From a virus, in IMG/VR virus record IMGVR_UViG_3300009495_000112, positions 1 through 20,250 of that record: a stretch of 20,250 bases of DNA; one strand, written 5' to 3'. Below the pieces are notes generated by a model. It was not told the DNA's origin and did no database searches. It saw only the letters and a program-made list of their open reading frames with translations. Positions within the stretch are counted from its first letter, which is position 1, and each line of letters begins with the position of its first letter. Shown piece by piece: positions 6,343-14,760 of the stretch. The position numbers and the translations under genes were made by a program.

Positions 6343-8566
6343 GGACTTATATAAGGTAGTTGACATTATACCTTCAGCTGTGTTGAAGCGAAAGAACAAG
6401 GCTAAGACTTTTGAGTATGGTTACAACGAAAAGTATGATGTTGTGGTTATATCTAGGGATGGAACTGTTGGGGAGGTTATAAGTATAAACAATATAAATA
6501 TAGGTCTACCTTCAGAACCTTCTGATGTTTATAAGAGATCCTCAAAGAAAGAAGATCAATACTGGGAGGTTTATGAATATCCCAACCAGTTAAATAAGAT
6601 AAAATCTATATTTCAGTGGAATGAATCTCCTAAGGATTTTAAATCAAAGTGGGTAGACTATATAGAGTCTGAGTTTGATCGTCGTGAGAACGGTTATTGG
6701 TTCTACAATAATGGAACACCTACATACATTACAGGTACCCATTATATGTACCTTCAATGGACAAAAATAGATGTAGGTAACGCAGATTTTCGTGAGGCTA
6801 ACCGTATATTTTTTATATACTGGGAGGCGTGCAAGGCTGATAATAGGAGCTTTGGAATGGTTTATTTAAAGATTAGACGTTCAGGGTTTTCTTACATGGG
6901 CTCTTCAGAGGGTGTCAATACAGGGACACTTGCAAAAGATGCGAGGGTTGGAATACTATCTAAAACAGGAGCAGATGCTAAAAAAATGTTTACTGATAAA
7001 GTTGTTCCTATATCTAGTAATTATCCATTCTTTTTTAAGCCAGTGCAGGATGGTATGGATAAACCAAAGACTGAATTAGCATATCGTGTACCAGCATCAA
7101 AGATCTCTAAGAAGAACATGTATGACATTGATGAATCTGGATTAACGGGACTTGATACAACTATTGACTGGAAAAATACAGACGATAACAGTTATGATGG
7201 AGAGAAGCTATTATTACTCGTGCATGATGAGAGTGGTAAATGGGTTAAGCCAAATAACATACTAAATAACTGGCGTGTAACAAAAACTTGTTTACGTTTG
7301 GGTAGTAAGATAATTGGTAAGTGTTTAATGGGGTCAACCTCAAACGCACTAGATAAAGGTGGGGATAACTTCAAGAAACTATATAACGACTCAAACCCAT
7401 CAGATAGAAACTCAAATGGTCAAACTAAAAGCGGTATGTATTCACTTTTCATCCCTATGGAGTGGAATATGGAAGGGTTTATAGATAGGTATGGAATGCC
7501 TGTTTTTTATAAGCCATCAAAACCTGTCATGGGTGTCGACGGTTCTATGATAAATAATGGTGCTATTGATTATTGGAAGGCAGAGGTAGACTCTCTAAAA
7601 GGAGATCCAGACGCATTAAACGAGTTCTACAGACAATTTCCAAGGACAGAGTCTCATGCGTTTAGAGATGAGAGCAAGGCGTCTATATTTAACCTTACAA
7701 AAATTTATCAGCAAATAGATTATAATGATAACTTAATAAAAGACAGGGTATTAACTAGGGGGTCTTTTCACTGGGAAAATGGTAAAGTAGACACAAAGGT
7801 TGTCTGGTCTCCAGATTCTAGGGGTAGGTTTTTAGTTTCTTGGTTACCTAATAGTTTATTACAGAATAGACAGGAGCGTAAGAACGGTCTTAAGATACCT
7901 GGTAATTCTCATTTAGGGTCATTTGGTTGTGATTCATACGATATATCAGGAACAGTTGGTGGTGGTGGATCTAATGGAGCGCTACACGGTTTGACTAAGT
8001 TCCACATGGATGACGCACCAGTTAACGAGTTTTTCTTAGAGTACGTTGCAAGGCCTCAAACAGCTGAGCTATTTTTTGAGGACGTTTTAATGGCTTGCGT
8101 ATTTTACGGGATGCCTATACTAGCAGAGAATAATAAGCCTAGGCTTCTTTATCACTTCAAGAATAGAGGATACAGGCATTACTCATTAAACAGGCCAGAT
8201 AAAGCCACTAGGAAGCTCTCAGGCTCCGAAAAAGAGCTAGGGGGTATACCTAACTCATCTGAGGCAGTAAAACAAGCACACGCAGCCGCTATTGAGACTT
8301 TTATAGAGAAATATGTTGGCATAGACACTGAAGGCGTATATAGATCTCCTGATGAGATGGGGACAATGTATTTTAGTAAGACACTTCAAGACTGGGCTAG
8401 GTTTGATATAAACAATAGAACTAAATTTGATGCCTCAATAAGCTCAGGATTAGCTATAATGGCTAACCAGCAGCATCTATATAAAAACGTTAAAAAAGAG
8501 TCCAAAATAAGCATTAACTTTGCAAGATATAATAATAACGGAATATCTAGTAAATTAATTAGATGA
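6320..8566 (+). CDS. terL: Terminase large subunit
   Basis: A 748-residue packaging motor ATPase/nuclease. The start is TTG at 6320: the frame is closed by TGA at 6311-6313, no ATG is near, and the opening (KEELNKDLYKVVDIIPSAV) is rich in conserved-looking residues. The ATPase half has an unusual Walker A-like segment, KIRRSGFSYMGSS (K184-S196), in place of GxxxxGKS/T. A Walker B follows, LLLLVHDE with D303-E304, then a motif III-like MGSTSN (337-342). The nuclease half has FGCDSYD with D538 and D541 as likely metal ligands. A DSNPSDRNSNGQTKSGMY block and IPMEWNMEGFIDRYG are typical of the terminase type seen in Bacteroidota phages. Length fits crAss-like terminases. The stop overlaps the portal start (ATGA). 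The enzyme docks on the portal and cuts and pumps DNA. Family call firm. Confidence 0.9.
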   Translation: MQKEELNKDLYKVVDIIPSAVLKRKNKAKTFEYGYNEKYDVVVISRDGTVGEVISINNINIGLPSEPSDVYKRSSKKEDQYWEVYEYPNQLNKIKSIFQWNESPKDFKSKWVDYIESEFDRRENGYWFYNNGTPTYITGTHYMYLQWTKIDVGNADFREANRIFFIYWEACKADNRSFGMVYLKIRRSGFSYMGSSEGVNTGTLAKDARVGILSKTGADAKKMFTDKVVPISSNYPFFFKPVQDGMDKPKTELAYRVPASKISKKNMYDIDESGLTGLDTTIDWKNTDDNSYDGEKLLLLVHDESGKWVKPNNILNNWRVTKTCLRLGSKIIGKCLMGSTSNALDKGGDNFKKLYNDSNPSDRNSNGQTKSGMYSLFIPMEWNMEGFIDRYGMPVFYKPSKPVMGVDGSMINNGAIDYWKAEVDSLKGDPDALNEFYRQFPRTESHAFRDESKASIFNLTKIYQQIDYNDNLIKDRVLTRGSFHWENGKVDTKVVWSPDSRGRFLVSWLPNSLLQNRQERKNGLKIPGNSHLGSFGCDSYDISGTVGGGGSNGALHGLTKFHMDDAPVNEFFLEYVARPQTAELFFEDVLMACVFYGMPILAENNKPRLLYHFKNRGYRHYSLNRPDKATRKLSGSEKELGGIPNSSEAVKQAHAAAIETFIEKYVGIDTEGVYRSPDEMGTMYFSKTLQDWARFDINNRTKFDASISSGLAIMANQQHLYKNVKKESKISINFARYNNNGISSKLIR

Positions 8567-10983
8567 AAGAGATAAATATATCTATTAACCCATCTTCTTT
8601 TCCAAGTCAATATGTTCCTGATTCTATAAAGAAAACCAATGAATTTGGTCTTAAGATAGGTCAGGCGATTCAGTATGAATGGTTCAGAAAAGACAATGGA
8701 GGTTCTAAGTTTTACGATCAATGGGATTCTTTCCATAAATTAAGGCTTTACGCAAGAGCAGAGCAATCTGTAGGAAAATACAAAAACGAATTATCAATAG
8801 ATGGTGATTTGTCACACTTGAACTTGGATTGGACACCTGTGCCTATTATACCTAAGTTTATAGATATAGTAGTTAATGGAATGTCTGATAGATTATTCGA
8901 TGTAAAGGCATACGCACAAGATGCATTATCTGCTGATAACAGGAATAAGTACCAAGAAAACCTTGAGGCTGATATGGTTTCAAAGGATTTATTAAGTCAA
9001 ATAAAGGAGGATTTTAATGTTGATGCATTCAATACTAATCCTGACGATTTACCAGAGAATGATGACGAGCTTTCATTGCATATGCAGTTGAGTTATAAGT
9101 CATCAATAGAGCTAGCTCAAGAAGCAGCAATAAACACTGTTCTGTCTGAGAACCACTATGAAGATACACGAAAAAGAGTAATATATGATTTAACCACGGT
9201 AGGGATTGGGATTACTAAGCATGAGTTCCTGCCTGGGGCAGGTGTTGTGGCTAAGTACGTAGACCCTGCTAATGTGGTATATAGCTACACAGAGGATCCA
9301 AACTTTAAGGATTGCTTCTACTGGGGTGAAGTAAAAACAGTCCCTATAAATGAGGTACTTAAAATAGACCCAGACTTAAGCAAGGACGATCTAGAAAAGA
9401 TCGCACAATCAAGCTCACAGTGGCACGACCACTTTAATGCTACTCAGTTTTATAACAATTCGTTATTTAACAATGACACGGTTACATTACTCTACTATAA
9501 CTACAAGACCACCAAGAAATTTGTTTACAAGCAGAAGGGTGAGAAGGTAATACAGAAAGATGATGAGTTTAATCCTCCATCAGAAATGATGGAAGAGAGA
9601 GGCTTTGAAAAAGTAGAAAAAACCATAGACGTTTGGTACGAGGGCGTTATGGTAATGGGAACAAATATAATACTTAAGTGGAATATGTCTGAGAATATGG
9701 TTAGACCTAAGTCTGCCTCTCAACATGCTACACCTAATTATATCGCATGTGCACCTAGAATGTATAAAGGTAAGATAGAGTCTACGTTAAGACGTATGAT
9801 TCCATTTGCTGATCTTATACAGATGACGCACATGAAGCTTCAGCAAGTTATACAGAAGGTTGTACCGGATGGTGTGTTCATTGACGCTGATGGGCTTAAT
9901 GAGGTTGATTTAGGTAATGGGTCTGCTTACAACCCAGAGGACGCCTTAAGGTTATACTTCCAAACAGGTAGTGTAATAGGTAGAAGTTTTACTGGAGACG
10001 GAGACTTTAATAATGCTAGAGTTCCAATTCAAGAGCTAGCTAAGAACTCAGCACAAGGGAAAATATCTAGCTTAATAGGTAGTTATAATCACTACCTCCA
10101 AATGCTTAGAGATGTAACAGGCTTAAACGAAGCAAGAGACGGGTCTATGCCAGACCCCAATTCATTGGTTGGTTTACAGAAAATGGCCGCATTAAACAGT
10201 AATACCGCAACAAGACATATACTAGATGCAAGCTTAGATATCAGCAGGGATTTAGCCGTAGCGCTAACGTCTAGGATATCTGACGCACTAGAGTATTACC
10301 CGTACAAGGAAGAGTTTGTTATGCAGATTGGTAAGTATAACGTAGACTTGCTTAACGATATAAGAGACTTACATATATATGACTTTGGTATATTTATAGA
10401 GATGGCTCCAGATGAGGAAGAGAAGCAACAGTTAGAGGCAAACATACAGGTTGCGCTATCTAGAGATTCTATTGATCTTGATGATGCTATTGATATAAGA
10501 GAGGTCAGAGATACGAAATTAGCTAACCAACTATTAAAGGTTAAGCGAAAGAAAAAAGAGAAGAAAAAACAGGAGTATGAGATGCAGAAAATGCAATCTC
10601 AACAACAGGCTCAGATGCAGTCACAACAAATGGCGGCTCAAACATCGGCTCAAAAACTCCAGATGGAGACCCAGTCAGAGATGCAGATTGCGCAAGCAAA
10701 GGCAGGATTTGATATTGAGAGAATGCGTGGAGAGGCTCAAATAAAGTCTGAGTTGATGAAGCTTGAGTTTGACTTAAACATGCAATTAAAAGGTGTTGAA
10801 GTTAAGGCATTAAGTGATAGAGAAGATCTTAAGGAGAAGTCTAAAGATAATAGAATAAGTAAACAAAACACACAGCAATCTAAATTAATAGAACAAAGAC
10901 AGAAGGATTTACCTCCTATTAACTTTGAGTCTAACGAAGACACCCTAGATGGGTTTGATCTTGCTGAGTTTGAACCTAGATAA
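8563..10983 (+). CDS. Portal protein
   Basis: An 806-residue protein next to the terminase with a 4-base ATGA overlap. The segment DWTPVPIIPKFIDIVVNGM at residues 89-107, followed by SDRLFDVKAYAQDA, is characteristic of the long portals of crAss-like and related phages. The central part (about 200-560) carries the mixed alpha/beta portal core. It includes VDPANVVYSYTEDPNF, the IPFADLIQMTHMKLQQVIQKVVPDG region and a DVTGLNEARDGSMPDPNSLVGLQKM block that fits the helical stem and crown. From about residue 655 to 770 the chain is a Lys/Gln/Met/Glu-rich coiled coil, starting KRKKKEKKKQEYEMQKM. That tail may project into the capsid or contact the scaffold. The C-terminus is acidic. The portal is the dodecameric DNA gate at one capsid vertex. 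Confidence rests on length, position and motifs. Confidence 0.88.
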   Translation: MKEINISINPSSFPSQYVPDSIKKTNEFGLKIGQAIQYEWFRKDNGGSKFYDQWDSFHKLRLYARAEQSVGKYKNELSIDGDLSHLNLDWTPVPIIPKFIDIVVNGMSDRLFDVKAYAQDALSADNRNKYQENLEADMVSKDLLSQIKEDFNVDAFNTNPDDLPENDDELSLHMQLSYKSSIELAQEAAINTVLSENHYEDTRKRVIYDLTTVGIGITKHEFLPGAGVVAKYVDPANVVYSYTEDPNFKDCFYWGEVKTVPINEVLKIDPDLSKDDLEKIAQSSSQWHDHFNATQFYNNSLFNNDTVTLLYYNYKTTKKFVYKQKGEKVIQKDDEFNPPSEMMEERGFEKVEKTIDVWYEGVMVMGTNIILKWNMSENMVRPKSASQHATPNYIACAPRMYKGKIESTLRRMIPFADLIQMTHMKLQQVIQKVVPDGVFIDADGLNEVDLGNGSAYNPEDALRLYFQTGSVIGRSFTGDGDFNNARVPIQELAKNSAQGKISSLIGSYNHYLQMLRDVTGLNEARDGSMPDPNSLVGLQKMAALNSNTATRHILDASLDISRDLAVALTSRISDALEYYPYKEEFVMQIGKYNVDLLNDIRDLHIYDFGIFIEMAPDEEEKQQLEANIQVALSRDSIDLDDAIDIREVRDTKLANQLLKVKRKKKEKKKQEYEMQKMQSQQQAQMQSQQMAAQTSAQKLQMETQSEMQIAQAKAGFDIERMRGEAQIKSELMKLEFDLNMQLKGVEVKALSDREDLKEKSKDNRISKQNTQQSKLIEQRQKDLPPINFESNEDTLDGFDLAEFEPR

Positions 10984-10984
10984 T

Positions 10985-11302
10985 ATGAGTACTATAAAAA
11001 GAAAAAGAAAAAAGCATTTAAGAAGTCTTGAGCGAAACAGTTCAGGAAGAAATGCTACTGTAAAAATGGGTACATATAGTGGCGATAATAAGTATTATGC
11101 TGCACCTACTATTACATTTAAAGGTAACGAACCTGAAAAACCTCAAACTTTTCAACAAGCATTAGAAGCAGGAGAGGTTTATGAGTTCAAATCTAGACGA
11201 AGAGCTGAACGATTTGCAGCAGGTTCTTGGAAAAAGGGAACGGCAAAAAGAGAAGCTATGAAGGCTTACAGGCAAAATAGAAAATCAATAAAAGGAAGAT
11301 AA
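10985..11302 (+). CDS. Small basic phage protein with GEVYEF...GSWK motif
   Basis: Start chosen at ATG 10985, one base after the portal stop; an ATG at 10949 would add 12 residues overlapping the portal and looks spurious. The product is 105 residues and strongly basic. Its N-terminus is KRKRKKHLRSLERNSSGRN. The core has NATVKMGTYSGDNKYYAAPTITF, then QQALEAGEVYEFKSRRRAERFAAGSWKKG. This 'TVKM...YYA.PTI......A...GEVYEF.S...AE.FA.GSWK' pattern is one I recognise from many marine phage proteins, sometimes at the end of larger virion or lytic proteins, but no function is attached to it. The basic N-terminus could touch DNA or an acidic partner such as the scaffold encoded next. It closes the terminase-portal run before a new promoter. 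Confidence 0.75.
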   Translation: MSTIKRKRKKHLRSLERNSSGRNATVKMGTYSGDNKYYAAPTITFKGNEPEKPQTFQQALEAGEVYEFKSRRRAERFAAGSWKKGTAKREAMKAYRQNRKSIKGR

Positions 11303-11309
11303 ATTCTTC

Positions 11310-11343
11310 TTTAAAAAACAAATAATACTAATGCGTATTTTTG
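11310..11343 (+). promoter_or_regulatory. Bacteroidota-type promoter P3 (scaffold/capsid)
   Basis: TATTTTTG at 11336-11343 fits TAnnTTTG in the only sizeable gap of this region. The -33 region is weak: TTT at 11310-11312 rather than TTG. It lies 20 bases before the ATG at 11364 and would give the scaffold and capsid genes their own strong late transcript. Confidence 0.65.
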
Positions 11344-11363
11344 CGTCATAAATTAAATCAAAT

Positions 11364-12464
11364 ATGGAATTAAAAGTAAAAGCGGTCCCCGGACCAGGTG
11401 AGAAGTCTGTACAAGAAGTTGAAGAAACTTTATTGGAACAGCATGAAGAGACTACTACCGATGTTGAAGAAACAAAAGAAGTTGATCAACAACCTGTAGA
11501 AGAAGAAGTTACTGCTGACGAAGAGGTTGTCAGTGAAGCCGAAGAATTTGGCGAAGAGGACGTTCTTTCATTTATTAAGAGTAAATATAACAAGGACATT
11601 GCATCTGTTGATGATTTGTTTTCTAAGGAAACACAAGAGTTACCAGAGGATGTGTCTGCGTTCTTAAATTATAAAAAAGAAACCGGGCGAGGTATCAATG
11701 ATTTTATGAAGCTACAGGCTGATTTTGATCAAATGAAACCAGACCAGTTATTGCGTGATTATTATGCTTCAACAGAGGAGGATCTTGATTCAGAAGATAT
11801 TGAATATCTTATGAGTGAGAAGTTTTCTTATGACGATGAGCTAGATGATGAATCAGAGGTTAAGCAGAAGAAGATCGCAAAAAAAAGAGAACTTGCTAAG
11901 GCAAAGAAATATTTTAACGAATTGAAGGAGACGTACAAGGTTCCGGTTGAGTCAACTGGTGTTCCTGTCAATGATGATGAGTTAGAGTCTTACAACGCTT
12001 ACAAGGAGTATATATCACAATCGCAAAATGTTCAAGAGGAGAATCAAAAGCGCTCTGAGTATTTTCAGAAAAAAACAGAAGAATTGTTCAACGATGAATT
12101 CAAAGGTTTTGAATTTAAAGTCGGAGATCAAAAGATGAGTTTTAGTCCTGGAGATGCAGTCGAAGTGAAGAAAGTTCAGTCTGACGTAAACAACTTTATA
12201 TCTAGATACCTAGATGATCAAGGTGTTATCAAAGACGCAGCAGGATATCACAAGGCATTATCAGCAGCGATGAACCCTGATAAGTTAGCTGAGTTTTTCT
12301 ACGAGAAAGGCAAGGCAGATGCTGTTGGAGATGTTTCAAGACAATCAAAGAATATAAACATGGATGTCAGGTCATCACCTCAGCAATTAAAAGACAACTC
12401 AGGATTCAAGATTCGAGCCGTAGATCAAGACAGTGGGCGTGGTTTAAAAATTAAAAAACGTTAA
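11364..12464 (+). CDS. Scaffolding protein candidate
   Basis: A 366-residue, mostly helical and strongly charged protein lying between portal-region genes and the capsid gene, the usual place of the scaffold. Residues about 15-75 are very acidic (runs such as EEETTT, EETKEVDQQPVEEEV, EEFGEEDV). Residues about 165-240 look like a coiled coil (KQKKIAKKRELAKAKKYF, EENQKRSEYFQKKTEELF). The C-terminus is basic, ending GRGLKIKKR; scaffolds of other phages bind coat protein through a basic C-terminal helix. A conserved-looking YHKALSAAMNPDKLAEFFYEKGKADAV block is at about 294-320. No protease motif is visible, so the scaffold is either expelled intact or cut by an enzyme outside the window. The role is inferred from position and composition. 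Transcribed from P3 together with the capsid gene 21 bases downstream. Confidence 0.7.
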   Translation: MELKVKAVPGPGEKSVQEVEETLLEQHEETTTDVEETKEVDQQPVEEEVTADEEVVSEAEEFGEEDVLSFIKSKYNKDIASVDDLFSKETQELPEDVSAFLNYKKETGRGINDFMKLQADFDQMKPDQLLRDYYASTEEDLDSEDIEYLMSEKFSYDDELDDESEVKQKKIAKKRELAKAKKYFNELKETYKVPVESTGVPVNDDELESYNAYKEYISQSQNVQEENQKRSEYFQKKTEELFNDEFKGFEFKVGDQKMSFSPGDAVEVKKVQSDVNNFISRYLDDQGVIKDAAGYHKALSAAMNPDKLAEFFYEKGKADAVGDVSRQSKNINMDVRSSPQQLKDNSGFKIRAVDQDSGRGLKIKKR

Positions 12465-12485
12465 ACATTAAAAAAAACAAAAATT

Positions 12486-13877
12486 ATGGCACTTACAGTG
12501 AACCCAACTCCTGGATTTAGCTTACAACCGACTCCGTCGCAAGTAGCAACTCCTGGATCTTACATTGCAGATTTTGACTTCTTAAGTCAATATCTACCTG
12601 ATACGCACGAAGCAGAATTCGAGCGTTACGGAAACCGATCAGTCTCTTCTTTCTTACGTTTAGTAGGAGCTGAGATGCCTTCTAACTCTGACTTAATTAA
12701 GTGGTCTGAGCAAGGAAGATTACACATTAAATACACAAGCGTAACAAGCGGTGGAGCTGCAACAGATAACACGGCTATCTTTACTATTGGTGATGCTGGA
12801 ATTACAGCTGCAGCTGTTAGAGTAGGACAAACAGTTATGATCTCTGATAATACTGCTGCTTCTACATTAAACAACAAAGGTATCGTAACTGCGGTTAGCG
12901 GACTTACTTTTACTGTTGCTTTTTACGAGGCAGGTGGTCAAGAGAACTACGCAGGATCAGTTACTGTATTCATTTACGGTTCTGAATTCAAGAAAGGATC
13001 TAACGGCATGGAAGGTGCTTTAGAAGCTGAGAGCGAAATTTTCGAGAACTCTCCAATCATCATCAAAGATAAGTACACTGTATCTGGATCAGATATGGCA
13101 CAAATCGGATGGGTTGAAGTAACAACTGAGAACGGAGCAAGCGGATACTTATGGTACTTAAAGTCTGAGCACGAAACTCGTCTACGTTTTGAGGATTACT
13201 TAGAGACAGCTATGATTGAAGCAGTACCTGCTGAGGCTGGTTCTGGAGCAATTGCTGCTGCTGGAGATTTAGGAAACAAAGGATCTGAAGGTCTTTTATA
13301 TGTACTAGAAAACAGAGGAAACGTTGCCGCTGGAGCTTTAGCTGATTTAACTGAATGGGACGCAGTAGTTGCACGTTTAGACAAGCAAGGATCTATTGAA
13401 GAAAATGTATTATTTGTTGACAGAGATTTCTCTTTCGAGATTGACAACATGTTAGCAGCGCAAAACAACTTTGGTTCTTCAGGAGCTTCTTATGGTTTGT
13501 TTGACAATGATACAGACATGGCTCTAAACTTAGGTTTCTCTGGATTCCGTAGAGGATACGACTTCTATAAGTCTGACTGGAAATACTTAAACGATGCTAC
13601 TATGCGTGGTGGAATTACAGGTGGAGCGATCAATGGTGTATTAGTTCCTGCTGGATCTACTTCAGTATATGATCAAGTTTTAGGTAAAAACGCTAAGAGA
13701 CCATTCTTACACGTACGTTACCGAGCTTCTGAAGCTGAAGATCGTAAGATGAAATCATGGGTTGTTGGTTCAGCTGGTGGTGCATCAAATAGCGATAAAG
13801 ATGCTATGGAAGTACACTTCTTATCTGAGAGAGCTCTTTGTACTTTAGGTGCAAATAACTTCTTCTTATTTAAGTAA
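12486..13877 (+). CDS. Major capsid protein
   Basis: A 463-residue protein directly after the scaffold candidate. The N-terminal arm (PTPGFSLQPTPSQVATPGSYIADFDFLSQYLPD) leads into EAEFERYGNRSVSSFLRLVGAEMPSNSD, a pattern I associate with HK97-fold capsid proteins of crAss-like phages. A beta-barrel-like insert (TAAAVRVGQTVMISDN..., about 110-165) is followed by long helices (VEVTTENGASGYLWYLKSEHETRLRFEDYLETAMIEA, about 210-245) fitting the E-loop/spine-helix region. Near the end comes HVRYRASEAEDRKMKSWVVG. The length is close to crAss-like capsid proteins. Codon use is biased compared with neighbours: Arg is often CGT, and Tyr, Asn, Asp and Phe codons often end in C, as expected for the most abundant virion protein. 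The leader is purely A-rich with no Shine-Dalgarno. A terminator follows the stop. Confidence 0.85.
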   Translation: MALTVNPTPGFSLQPTPSQVATPGSYIADFDFLSQYLPDTHEAEFERYGNRSVSSFLRLVGAEMPSNSDLIKWSEQGRLHIKYTSVTSGGAATDNTAIFTIGDAGITAAAVRVGQTVMISDNTAASTLNNKGIVTAVSGLTFTVAFYEAGGQENYAGSVTVFIYGSEFKKGSNGMEGALEAESEIFENSPIIIKDKYTVSGSDMAQIGWVEVTTENGASGYLWYLKSEHETRLRFEDYLETAMIEAVPAEAGSGAIAAAGDLGNKGSEGLLYVLENRGNVAAGALADLTEWDAVVARLDKQGSIEENVLFVDRDFSFEIDNMLAAQNNFGSSGASYGLFDNDTDMALNLGFSGFRRGYDFYKSDWKYLNDATMRGGITGGAINGVLVPAGSTSVYDQVLGKNAKRPFLHVRYRASEAEDRKMKSWVVGSAGGASNSDKDAMEVHFLSERALCTLGANNFFLFK

Positions 13878-13890
13878 GATTAAACTATAA

Positions 13891-13923
13891 GGGGGGACCG
13901 CAACAAAGCGGTCTCTCTTTTTT
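13891..13923 (+). terminator. Intrinsic terminator after the capsid gene
   Basis: GGGGGGACCGC (13891-13901), loop AACAAA, then GCGGTCTCTC (13908-13917) and a T run. Six perfect pairs (GACCGC/GCGGTC) are extended by G-C and G-U pairs. It lies 13 bases after the capsid stop and 23 bases before the next ATG. Confidence 0.85.
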
Positions 13924-13945
13924 ATAAACTTTAAATTAAATTAAA

Positions 13946-14689
13946 ATGAAAAAACAAGCAGTCCTTAAGGACAGAACTTACCGATTACTAGGAGCAACCG
14001 CTCCATTAAGTTACTCACTTAACACAAGAAATTCAAGAAGAAAACCATTGCTACACTTTGACGGTCAGTCAAATAGAGCATTGAGGTATGCTTCAAACCA
14101 ACAATCACCATTTGAGGATGATCAGGATGGAAATGCTATTTTAGAGCCCGTTGTATTTGATAGAGGGATGTTAAGCGTTCCAAAAACAAACCCAATACTA
14201 CAGGAGTTCTTATCATTACACCCAGGGAATGGATCTATTTTCGATGAAATTGATGGAGAGAAAGATGCCAGCGTACAAGTTGAGGATTTAGATTACCAAT
14301 TAGAGGCACAAATTCAGGCCCGTGATTTAGGTATCGAAATGCTAGAAACAATTGGGCGAGTGGTATTATCTCTAAACATAGATAAGATGTCTACAGCTGA
14401 GTTAAAGAGAGACGTTAGGCTATACGCTAAGAACGATCCTCAAGACTTCTTAGATACACTTAATGATCCTATGCTTAAGATGCAAAACTTAGCATCTAAG
14501 TTAGTTGATCAAAAAATATTAATATTAAAAAACAGTGGCAAAGACATTTACTTCAATATTAAAGGAAACAAAACCAAGCTAATAAGTATTCCGTTCGGAC
14601 AGAACGCTATTTATACATTAGCTACGTTCTTCCAGACAGATGATGGTATTGAGGTCATGACAATGCTAGAAAACAAGTTAGAAGACTAA
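13946..14689 (+). CDS. Conserved virion-region protein, unknown function
   Basis: A 247-residue protein between two terminators. The N-terminal third is distinctive: APLSYSLNTRNSRRKPLLHF, then ALRYASNQQSPFEDDQDGNAIL, then PVVFDRGMLSVPKTNPILQEFLSLHPGNG. I recognise this arrangement from proteins encoded next to the capsid gene in many marine and crAss-type phages, always of unknown function. The middle (about 110-190) is helical with paired acid and base residues (DLDYQLEAQIQARDLGIEMLETIGRVV, AELKRDVRLYAKNDPQDFL). The C-terminal part, ending near FFQTDDGIEVMTMLENKLED, reads as a short mixed fold. The 'SPFEDDQDG' piece looks like an acidic loop, perhaps for metal or coat contact. Minor capsid, head-completion or internal protein are all possible. 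No promoter is visible between the upstream terminator and this ATG, so expression probably depends on read-through. Confidence 0.75.
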   Translation: MKKQAVLKDRTYRLLGATAPLSYSLNTRNSRRKPLLHFDGQSNRALRYASNQQSPFEDDQDGNAILEPVVFDRGMLSVPKTNPILQEFLSLHPGNGSIFDEIDGEKDASVQVEDLDYQLEAQIQARDLGIEMLETIGRVVLSLNIDKMSTAELKRDVRLYAKNDPQDFLDTLNDPMLKMQNLASKLVDQKILILKNSGKDIYFNIKGNKTKLISIPFGQNAIYTLATFFQTDDGIEVMTMLENKLED

Positions 14690-14702
14690 CACAATCAATA
14701 GG

Positions 14703-14733
14703 CCCTCCATTATCGGAGGGTTTATTTTTTTTT
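14703..14733 (+). terminator. Intrinsic terminator before the neck genes
   Basis: Perfect 6-bp GC stem CCCTCC (14703-14708) / GGAGGG (14715-14720) with loop ATTATC, followed by TTTATTTTTTTTT. It lies 13 bases after the preceding stop and is followed within 4 bases by a promoter element. Confidence 0.9.
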
Positions 14734-14736
14734 AAG

Positions 14737-14744
14737 TATCTTTG
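14737..14744 (+). promoter_or_regulatory. Bacteroidota-type promoter P4 (neck/tail genes)
   Basis: TATCTTTG at 14737-14744 is a full TAnnTTTG match. The expected -33 position falls at the end of the terminator stem and the start of its T run, so no good TTG is present. The ATG at 14761 would have a leader of about 10-13 bases. Confidence 0.7.
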
Positions 14745-14760
14745 CGTAAATTATTACAAG

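Noticed and set aside
8386-8736. Reverse-strand open frame across the terminase/portal junction
   Set aside because: It spans two well-supported forward genes and shows no family features.
10949-10984. Upstream ATG for the small basic protein after the portal
   Set aside because: It would overlap the portal by 35 bases and add a hydrophobic stretch unlike the rest; ATG 10985 directly follows the portal stop.
13924-13945. Possible promoter before the 247-residue gene (TAAACTTTA)
   Set aside because: It lacks the TTTG end and correct spacing of TAnnTTTG, and a -33 site would fall within the terminator.
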